DNA from: Leptospirales bacterium
GTDB lineage: Bacteria; Spirochaetota; Leptospiria; Leptospirales; Leptonemataceae
Direction of reading: 5' to 3'
Length of the DNA stretch: 64,000 nt
NCBI GenBank assembly: GCA_016788865.1
Contig: JAEUSB010000004.1
Span: 19,060 to 83,059 of the forward strand
Shown: positions 30,413-36,187 of the stretch, one piece after another
Layout: each line of letters starts with the position of its first letter
Numbering within the stretch: position 1 is the first letter of the stretch
The notes under the pieces: model-generated
Databases searched by the model: none
The model's input: the letters and a program-made list of their open reading frames with translations, nothing else
Told to the model about the DNA's origin: nothing
Translations under genes and position numbers: made by a program

Positions 30413-30441
30413 TTGACAAATGGCCGTACAGCGCGTATTTA
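30413..30441 (+). promoter_or_regulatory. possible promoter for a rep-antisense RNA
   Basis: A perfect -35 TTGACA at 30413-30418, then 17 bases, then TATTTA at 30436-30441 as a weak -10. A better -10-like hexamer, CATAAT at 30447, lies 28 bases from the -35 and so does not fit standard spacing. Direction is opposite to rep. Confidence 0.4.
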
Positions 30442-30447
30442 TGTGAC

Positions 30448-30494
30448 ATAATCTTGAAACCCCGGCCTTCCGTTCCCGCGGAAGGCTTTTTTTT
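30448..30494 (+). ncRNA. candidate antisense (counter-transcribed) RNA of the rep leader
   Basis: If transcription starts about 7 bases after the TATTTA box and ends at the U tract, the RNA is about 47 nt with one terminator hairpin. It would be complementary to the untranslated leader of rep. The repABC family encodes such an RNA in the same parB(repB)-rep(repC) gap, where it limits rep expression. No gene on the plus strand ends here, so the terminator needs some such explanation. The exact ends are guesses. Confidence 0.4.
30465..30494 (+). terminator. intrinsic terminator, plus strand
   Basis: An 8-bp GC-rich stem, GCCTTCCG (30465-30472) and CGGAAGGC (30479-30486), with loop TTCCCG, followed by eight T residues (30487-30494). 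No plus-strand coding gene precedes it. Confidence 0.8.
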
Positions 30495-30656
30495 GCCCCA
30501 GCAATTTACTGATGAGACATCCAAGATATTATGTCTCATAAAAATTTGAGTCAACCATTTTTCCAGGGTTCGCAAGCAAAAACCACAAACATCATACGTA
30601 TTACGTAGGATTGGGACGGCACGCCGTGGCAGGAGAATCTGCTTTTTTCTAGACAC

Positions 30657-31451
30657 TTACAATAGCTTCTTGAGTCGCGCTACTGCCGCCTTTGCGTCTG
30701 ATTCTGATTTGTATGTAATACGTACGATGTTCTTATCCACGGTCACAGCGGGAGCGTAGGACTGGGCCGTCTTTCCGGGGCGGGAGGAGGGCTGCCGGGA
30801 CTCGCCTCGATTGAAGCCTTTTGCCTCGCGCACGGTCTGGATCTTACCAGACTGGAAGGCCTGGATAAATTCGCGATGCTCCCCTTTTCGGTACGCCTGA
30901 ACCACCTGTATCATCAAATTCTTGCTTGTGATTCCGGCCTCGAGACATTCGCGGAGCAGGGCTTCCGGGAGGCCAGCGATGCCCAGGATCTCGGTTACAT
31001 AGTTCCGGGATTTCCCGACCTTTTCTGACAGGTCCTGATCGCTGTACTCTTCTTGCCGTTTCAGTTTTAAGAGGGCCACGGCTTCTTCCTGGGCTGTCAG
31101 ATCGACCCTTTGCAAGTTCTCAATGATGGCTATGCGCTGGAGGTCACGACTTTCCCTGGAAAGGATTCTACACTCTGCTTCCTTCGCGCCAATGCTCTTC
31201 AGGGCGTGAAAGCGGCGCTCTCCAGAGATAATCTTGTAAATATCGCCTGACTTTGTGACAACAATAGGGTGGAGTAGGCCATCGCGCTTAATGCTTGCCG
31301 CAAGCTCATCTATTTCCCTGAGTCGATCCTGCCGGGGCTGATAGTCCGATGGCTGGATTTGATCGAGCCGGAGTCGCGTGATCGACCCGTCCAGGGTTTC
31401 CCGCCGGAAAACATCTGCTAGAAGGCCAATATCCTTATGTTTTGAGCTCAT
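30657..31451 (-). CDS. parB: ParB-family centromere-binding partition protein
   Basis: 264 residues. The N-terminal ParB/Srx nuclease-fold region carries IKRDGLLHPIVVTK, the CTP-site motif SGERRFHALK, and ENLQRVDLTAQEEA. A central HTH spans about 135-185 (SEKVGKSRNYVTEILGIAGL). A basic Ser/Arg linker and a C-terminal dimerisation segment (about 225-264) end the protein. Its start overlaps the parA 3' end by 17 bases. No canonical parS (TGTTTCACGTGAAACA-type) is seen in the window, so its centromere may be a different sequence, such as the tandem palindrome at 32272. Confidence 0.93.
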   Translation of the reverse strand: MSSKHKDIGLLADVFRRETLDGSITRLRLDQIQPSDYQPRQDRLREIDELAASIKRDGLLHPIVVTKSGDIYKIISGERRFHALKSIGAKEAECRILSRESRDLQRIAIIENLQRVDLTAQEEAVALLKLKRQEEYSDQDLSEKVGKSRNYVTEILGIAGLPEALLRECLEAGITSKNLMIQVVQAYRKGEHREFIQAFQSGKIQTVREAKGFNRGESRQPSSRPGKTAQSYAPAVTVDKNIVRITYKSESDAKAAVARLKKLL

Positions 31452-32190
31452 TTAGCATTTCCGTTATGAAGTCCTGATACTCGCGGGCCTGCTTCGAATC
31501 CGGCGCGTAGTCGTATATGGATTTCCTGGCCAGATGACTTTCCCCAACGGCAACCCCATCGCTGATATTCTGCTCAAAGACAGGGAAAAACTGCGAAACG
31601 ACCGGCAAAATAGTCTTAGTCAGGACGGTTTTGGGCTTAAGCTGAGTAATGAGGGCTCCCAGGATTTGGAGGTTTGGGTTAATCCGATTCTTAATCGAGT
31701 TGATGGTGCCCTGGAGCGCCTTCATTCCGTCGATTGAGAACTTCTCGGGCTGGGTGGGTATTACTACGTGCGTGGCTGCAGCCAGGGCGTTGATCGTTAG
31801 CAAGGCCAGACTGGGAGGGCTGTCCATGATAATGAACTTGAAGTCTTTGAGTTTGGCGATAGCGTCCCGCATTACGAAAGGTGCGTCAACACTGTTCTGG
31901 AGCGCCTCGAACTCGGCGAGACTCAGTTTTGCGGGTGCAACTTTCAGAAACGGCTCAGGGGTAGGCAGGAGAATTTCCTGTAATTGTGCACGGCCAACAA
32001 AGACGTCGTACAATGACTTTTCAAGCTGATCGGGATGTGTAAATATGCCCGTAGTGTTTGCCTGCGGATCCATATCGACGAGCAGAGTGGAGAGTTTTCT
32101 CTTGGCGAGGCCGTACGCGAGGTTGATCGCGGTGGTGGTCTTCCCCTCCCCTCCTTTTTGATTGGCTACTGCAATGGCCACGGTACTCAT
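31435..32190 (-). CDS. parA: ParA-family partition ATPase
   Basis: 251 residues from ATG 32190. It has the deviant Walker A motif KGGEGKTTT at residues 12-20, MDPQANTT, the Walker B region FIIMDSPPS, and no N-terminal HTH extension, so it is a type Ib/chromosomal-type ParA. Upstream in-frame readings to 33030 are antisense to the next gene and are rejected. A possible promoter (TTGACC at 32224-32229, TTATGT at 32202-32207 on the minus strand) overlaps the 13-mer shared with the rep leader, hinting at joint autoregulation. Drives segregation of this replicon with ParB. Confidence 0.93.
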   Translation of the reverse strand: MSTVAIAVANQKGGEGKTTTAINLAYGLAKRKLSTLLVDMDPQANTTGIFTHPDQLEKSLYDVFVGRAQLQEILLPTPEPFLKVAPAKLSLAEFEALQNSVDAPFVMRDAIAKLKDFKFIIMDSPPSLALLTINALAAATHVVIPTQPEKFSIDGMKALQGTINSIKNRINPNLQILGALITQLKPKTVLTKTILPVVSQFFPVFEQNISDGVAVGESHLARKSIYDYAPDSKQAREYQDFITEMLNELKT

Positions 32191-32196
32191 ACGGTG

Positions 32197-32229
32197 ATGT
32201 GACATAATCATGGAAGACAATGCGGTCAA
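32197..32229 (-). promoter_or_regulatory. possible parA promoter with shared 13-mer operator
   Basis: On the minus strand TTGACC is followed after 16 bases by TTATGT. The -10 box lies inside GATTATGTCACAT, which is identical to the sequence at 30441-30453 in the rep leader. Transcription would begin very near the parA ATG. Confidence 0.45.
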
Positions 32230-32271
32230 CAAGAAAAAATACTGAGCGGGAAAAATCTCTGCCTCTGGCCG

Positions 32272-32325
32272 TTGTCGGATGTCCGACATGGCCTGTCGCG
32301 CGCGTTTTGTCGGATGTCCGACATG
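32272..32325. repeat. tandem palindromes TGTCGGATGTCCGACA (two copies, 35 bp apart)
   Basis: The 19-mer TTGTCGGATGTCCGACATG occurs at 32272-32290 and again at 32307-32325. Each contains 7-base inverted arms TGTCGGA/TCCGACA around TG. A matching 10-base half, ATGTCGGACA, occurs once more at 35802-35811. Location in the parA/activator divergent region fits either a centromere (parS-like) or an enhancer/operator for the adjacent Fis-type HTH protein. Confidence 0.75.
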
Positions 32326-33534
32326 ATTGCGGAGTGGCGCGTGGCTGATATCGCGGAGATTCTGCGGGGCTGCCCCCTGACGCTGTTTCAGAGGAATGGC
32401 GGTGGCTTTCGGGCTGTCCTGCGCAGGGGATACGTCGGCCAGTTCGAGTACGCTTTTCTTGCTGAGCAGCCGGATCTCTGGGCTGGCGCTCTGGCCACCG
32501 GGAGTGTTCGTGTTCCCGGCATTCAGGGGAGTCGCGAGGGTTGGCAGGTTTGGGTAGTTGTCGATCCTCCTGGTGAGGCTGACCGTTTGCTCGTCATAGA
32601 GCTGCCGCCGGCCGTTGATCCGGGGTTTTTCCTTGGTGGAATCCTGGCCGCCTCTCGGCAAGAGGGCAGTGCCCTGATCCCGACCTGGATGGCCGGGTAC
32701 GTGGCCGAATTGTCTGCTATGCCCTCGCCCACCTTGCTGGTTGCAGAGGCCGGATCCGGTCAGGCTGAGATCATTGCCGAGATGTTGAGGAGGCGGTTTG
32801 GCTCCGAAGTTCAGGCCGAGTATTTTCATCCGGGGCGTCTTTCTGCTGCCGTGCAGATGCGCGAAATCTTTGGGGACGCAGCGGGCGCTCGGCTGGGCGG
32901 CGAGGGCTCGGGTGTGCCTTTGCTTTCTCGAGATCTGGATGTGATTGTTCTTCAAGACGTGGCCGACCTGGATCTGGCCGTCCAGCGGCGGTTGGTGGAC
33001 CTCTTTGTTTCCAGGGCAAATCGGGCGCACTGGGTCCTCGCTACTACCCGAGATCTGGCATTGCTGGTCAAAGCCGGCCTTTTCTCGTCTGCACTCGCGG
33101 ACCTGTTAGGGCGCGCGAAATTGGTCCTGCCTCCGCTACGTCGAATCAGGGACAAAATTCAACCCGAATGCGACCGCCTTCTTGACGAACTGAAAACTCG
33201 CTATAGTCGGCACATTGATCTGGGTCGTCCGGCCCGGAGAGCCATCGACGAATACGATTGGCCCGGGAATTGGGATGAATTGCGGAAGACCCTGGAGTCT
33301 GCATTTCTGACCTGTGTCAGGGGAGAGATTGCGCCTGAAGACCTGCGTCTGGGGCAATGGTTCGAGCCGGACACGGATGACCTGAACCTGCGGCGGAGGT
33401 CCCGGGATCTCGAGAAGCAGATTCTGTTGAAAGCCTATGCTCTGCACTCCGGAAACCAGGTGCAGATGGCGCGCGCTCTCGGGATTTCACGTGGTTCCCT
33501 TCAATACAAAATGGCGAAATACGGTTTGCAGTAG
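32314..33534 (+). CDS. degenerate sigma-54 activator-like protein with Fis-type HTH
   Basis: About 406 residues from ATG 32314 (an ATG at 32323 and a TTG at 32272 are alternatives). The AAA+ core of an NtrC-type activator is recognisable but eroded. Walker A reads AEAGSGQAE in place of GESGTGKE. The sigma-54 contact GAFTGA is replaced by GARLGG within EIFGDAAGARLGG. Walker B reads VIVLQDV in place of LFLDEI. The C-terminal Fis HTH is intact (QVQMARALGISRGSLQYKMAKYGL). It probably binds DNA, perhaps the tandem palindromes at its own start, but is unlikely to hydrolyse ATP or open sigma-54 promoters. It is divergent from parA. Confidence 0.75.
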   Translation: MSDMIAEWRVADIAEILRGCPLTLFQRNGGGFRAVLRRGYVGQFEYAFLAEQPDLWAGALATGSVRVPGIQGSREGWQVWVVVDPPGEADRLLVIELPPAVDPGFFLGGILAASRQEGSALIPTWMAGYVAELSAMPSPTLLVAEAGSGQAEIIAEMLRRRFGSEVQAEYFHPGRLSAAVQMREIFGDAAGARLGGEGSGVPLLSRDLDVIVLQDVADLDLAVQRRLVDLFVSRANRAHWVLATTRDLALLVKAGLFSSALADLLGRAKLVLPPLRRIRDKIQPECDRLLDELKTRYSRHIDLGRPARRAIDEYDWPGNWDELRKTLESAFLTCVRGEIAPEDLRLGQWFEPDTDDLNLRRRSRDLEKQILLKAYALHSGNQVQMARALGISRGSLQYKMAKYGLQ

Positions 33535-33558
33535 GCGGGGCCAGGCAAGACTGGACTC

Positions 33559-34488
33559 GTGGGGCAGGCGGATTTTCAAGTCAAGACACCGGGCGGGTGG
33601 CTCCTTCGCATACAGCCGGAGGCATCGACCTGCGAGGTTCTGCGCGGCGGCCGGGTCGAGCCGGGGCAGGGAGGGGCCGCTCTTCATGCTATTCCAGAGG
33701 TCGTCTTTGTGGGGCAGTTTGAGTCCCCGTCCACCCAGGTTCAGTTGTTCCCCAACCGGAAGGGGAAGATCTCTATTTCCTATCGCATGAAAGGACATAC
33801 CAGTGAAAATCATCTAATCATACCTTCGTACTCTGAGGCCGACCAGTTTCCGGCCCGCCTTCGTCTCGATCCGGATACCAGGGTTCTAGTCAGTCAGGTT
33901 GCTCCGCCGGGCCGATTTGCGGTGCTCGACGAGTCCATTCCCCGCATTGAGATCGTAACCCTCAAGGTAAAGAATCCATCGCTGAACGTGCTTGTCATAC
34001 ACCCCGAGGAGGCGACGCGACCGGTCGAGACCGACCACCAGAAAGTTCGCGCAGCCGATCTGGTCCGGGAAGGGCAGGGGGGAGACCTCGTCAAGAACCC
34101 GGTCTTCCTCGCGCGGATCCATCTACGCAATCTCGATCTCGCCCGAGTGAAGACGCTGCTTGTGGACTTCCCAATGACCTCCGAGGAAATGGAGTTTATC
34201 CGGACCTTTCTTCAGATCATGATCAAGAATGAACGTGGGCAAAAAGACTTGCAGGCGGCTCGCGACCAACTCGGCCACCTGGACGAACTGTATCGAATCG
34301 GCTCCATCTTCTCCCAGGGCCGTCGCGAGGCGTTCGATAGGGAGATGGATACCGTCTCCCCGAGCCTCGCTCGGGACCTCATGCCGCTCGTTGCCCGGCA
34401 TCGTGTCGGCATTCCCAACAAAGAGGATCAGATCTACTTTTGGGAATGCGAGTTCCGGCTTCGAAAAATTGCCGAAAAAACTGCTTGA
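33559..34488 (+). CDS. protein of unknown function
   Basis: 309 residues from GTG 33559, 24 bases after the activator-like gene, so probably co-transcribed. The N-terminal about 70 residues are beta-rich (FQVKTPGGWLLRIQPEAS). Residues about 75-200 look like a PilZ-like or beta-barrel region (ISYRMKGHTSENHLII), and the C-terminus is helical. Base composition is more GC-rich than the window average, as in its neighbour. No confident family assignment. Confidence 0.6.
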   Translation: MGQADFQVKTPGGWLLRIQPEASTCEVLRGGRVEPGQGGAALHAIPEVVFVGQFESPSTQVQLFPNRKGKISISYRMKGHTSENHLIIPSYSEADQFPARLRLDPDTRVLVSQVAPPGRFAVLDESIPRIEIVTLKVKNPSLNVLVIHPEEATRPVETDHQKVRAADLVREGQGGDLVKNPVFLARIHLRNLDLARVKTLLVDFPMTSEEMEFIRTFLQIMIKNERGQKDLQAARDQLGHLDELYRIGSIFSQGRREAFDREMDTVSPSLARDLMPLVARHRVGIPNKEDQIYFWECEFRLRKIAEKTA

Positions 34489-34518
34489 AATTCATGAGAA
34501 ATCGTCCGAAATGGCACA

Positions 34519-35238
34519 ATGGGAGCTCTCGCCACCATTGCGTTGACGGTTGCCTTGGCCGCACCTGCGGCTCACGGCGAGGGGTCGCTTGTCGCCCTGC
34601 CCAATTTTAAGCATCAGGTGACCCAGCAGCTCAGCATGCTCCGGGCGCCAGTGGACTCCTCTGCGCTCCGGGATACTCGTGCTGCAGTAGGGCACCCCTC
34701 AAAACTAAAGATCGACGGCGGGATTTGGGCGGTTCAAGATTTTGCGAAAAATGAATTGTCCGGGCGCTCTTGCCTCGTCGCGTCAATCGCGCCAGTAACC
34801 AAAGGGGAGGGATGCGAGATCCTGCCTTCCCCCGGTGCGCCACGTGACAGAGGGTCCCGCTGTTCTTCCCGGGTCACAATGCATCCCCGCCAGCCATTCT
34901 ACGCTTCCGTCTCCTATGCCTTACCCGGCCTGTCTCCGCTTGCCTCGCTCCTCGACTCTTCGTTCTACTGCGAGGGGCGCTGGATCGTGAACAATCAAAC
35001 CGCATCTGCGACGCGCGAAATGCCACAGCACACGGGCCCAAATTCAGATAGCTCCTCTCGCCTACCAGCACCGCTTGATTCCAGACTCTCCGTCTCCTGC
35101 CGCGATTCCCATATCAGCTCGCAGGCGCAGACGGCCGGGCAGGGAGCTGGAACCACCTTTCCCGGCACATCGCCGTTCCGCCAGATTCGCCATCCAGACG
35201 CAGCGCTCCTGCCTCCGGTGCGTCACTGCCTGTCCTAA
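34519..35238 (+). CDS. doubtful secreted protein in an orphan GC-rich stretch
   Basis: 239 residues from ATG 34519. The start resembles a signal peptide ending AAPAAHG, and third codon positions are G/C-rich. The rest is Ser/Pro/Arg-rich with six or so cysteines and resembles no known family. There is no clear ribosome site. Short minus-strand frames at 34874-35346 are even less convincing. It could be a genuine orphan or a chance frame in non-coding DNA. Confidence 0.35.
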   Translation: MGALATIALTVALAAPAAHGEGSLVALPNFKHQVTQQLSMLRAPVDSSALRDTRAAVGHPSKLKIDGGIWAVQDFAKNELSGRSCLVASIAPVTKGEGCEILPSPGAPRDRGSRCSSRVTMHPRQPFYASVSYALPGLSPLASLLDSSFYCEGRWIVNNQTASATREMPQHTGPNSDSSSRLPAPLDSRLSVSCRDSHISSQAQTAGQGAGTTFPGTSPFRQIRHPDAALLPPVRHCLS

Positions 35239-35296
35239 ATTTCTTCCGTTTATTACTTTTCCCCCCAGGGGCCTAACAGAATGATGGTATCCCTCT

Positions 35297-35584
35297 ATGT
35301 CACGCTCCAAGCCAGGTATAGGCAAATTACTTTCACTCATGCGCAAAATGAGCAGGGAAGTGAACGATCAGGAAGTTTGCCGGAAGCTCGAAGTTCTGAT
35401 GAACTCCGAAAAGGACGATTTCACGCCCACGCTGGCTCGCCGCGTTCTCGATCTTCCGTCTGATTTTGATCCCCGCGAGGTCCCAGAACCCTACACACAG
35501 TACGTGCGGCATTACCTCTACATGGTCCGCCGCGCAGAAAAAGACGGCCAGAAGCTTCCCAAGAAGACTACTGCACGAAAATAA
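35297..35584 (+). CDS. small helical protein of unknown function
   Basis: 95 residues, basic at both ends (MSRSKPGIGKLLSLMRKMS, then KDGQKLPKKTTARK). A middle part, FTPTLARRVLDLPSDFDPREVPEPYTQYVRHYLYMV split over two helices, looks like folded protein. No recognised family and no clear ribosome site. Confidence 0.5.
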   Translation: MSRSKPGIGKLLSLMRKMSREVNDQEVCRKLEVLMNSEKDDFTPTLARRVLDLPSDFDPREVPEPYTQYVRHYLYMVRRAEKDGQKLPKKTTARK

Positions 35585-35849
35585 GCATTTAAATCCATCA
35601 ATTTCAGGCCTCACTTTGATAGTAGAGATCGGCTTTCCCCCGAATCAATATGATGATATTTAAGCACTTTATTCAGTCCTGAGGCCTGCGCCTCTCCTCC
35701 GTCCGTGGGCGGATTTTGTCCTCAGTCGGCCTGCAGCTCTCTGCGCCTTCCTTCAGTGAGACATCAGTCGCCAATCCGAGCCGGGCGGTCTTGTCATGTG
35801 TATGTCGGACAGAGTAAGCATGACGAGTTGTCCGGCCGATACATTATGC
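35585..35849. other. intergenic region, no gene recognised
   Basis: About 265 bases. It contains AT-rich tracts near 35585-35610 and 35650-35670, and the half-palindrome ATGTCGGACA at 35802-35811. No promoter could be assigned. Confidence 0.3.
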
Positions 35850-36068
35850 ATGGCTCAAGCTCTAAATCTGAAAGTCCAGTGTCATGCTTGCGGGTATACG
35901 ATGGAGGGGACGGCAAAGTACGGGCAGGGCCATTACGTCCCCGTTGGAGTGGAGTTCGATTTCATCGCTACCGGGAAGATCAAGAACGCCCAGGGGAAGA
36001 GGGTCGTGAAGGGAGAGGTGACTGTAATTTGTCCGAGTTGTACCGTGAAGAACAAGTATCAAATATAA
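35850..36068 (+). CDS. small zinc-ribbon-like protein
   Basis: 72 residues from ATG 35850; in-frame ATGs at 35796 and 35802 would add up to 18 residues that look non-protein-like. Two CxxC pairs, CHAC and CPSC, about 50 residues apart could bind one zinc. The core between them (GYTMEGTAKYGQGHYVPVG, then GEVTVI) is beta-rich. Function unknown; such ribbons often mediate nucleic acid or protein contacts. Confidence 0.6.
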   Translation: MAQALNLKVQCHACGYTMEGTAKYGQGHYVPVGVEFDFIATGKIKNAQGKRVVKGEVTVICPSCTVKNKYQI

Positions 36069-36187
36069 GGCTTAAAATGGGGCGAATGAATAGATTAAAA
36101 ACAGTCAGATAATCAGTCTGCTTTGATTCTCCTGGTCCCGATGAGTTTGGCTGGCCTCCCGAGTGACCTGTCTTTTGTTTGGTAATT

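Larger units (their letters stand above)
30438..30543. repeat. ATGTGACAT-type short repeats in the rep leader
   Basis: TTTATGTGACATAAT at 30438-30452 and, in the other orientation, ATTATGTCTCATAAA at 30529-30543 match at 14 of 15 positions after reverse complementing one. The latter is also the right arm of a 9-bp inverted repeat with ATGAGACAT at 30512-30520. The 13-mer ATGTGACATAATC (30441-30453) recurs exactly at 32197-32209, just upstream of parA. Confidence 0.7.
30364..30656. other. candidate replication origin / rep control region between parB and rep
   Basis: A 293-base gap with no gene but dense signals: a plus-strand TTGACA box, a strong plus-strand intrinsic terminator, ATGTGACAT at 30441, an inverted pair ATGAGACAT/ATGTCTCAT at 30512 and 30531, and ATCATACGTATTAC at 30591, which recurs inverted with one mismatch at 30715. 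It is AT-rich for this window near 30500-30600. Content fits an iteron-type origin plus copy-control RNA, but no experiment-like proof is possible here. Confidence 0.5.

Noticed and set aside
30733..30741. DnaA-box-like TTATCCACG
   Set aside because: Single copy with one mismatch inside parB; no cluster, so not evidence for a DnaA-driven origin.
32191..33030. Upstream extension of parA to 33030
   Set aside because: Those residues are antisense to the activator-like gene and precede the normal ParA start at 32190.
34874..35346. Minus-strand short frames in the orphan region
   Set aside because: Low-complexity, basic translations with no start signal or family; the plus-strand frame is only slightly better.
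30364..36187. Canonical parS site (TGTTTCACGTGAAACA type)
   Set aside because: None found by eye in this region or in the rest of the window.
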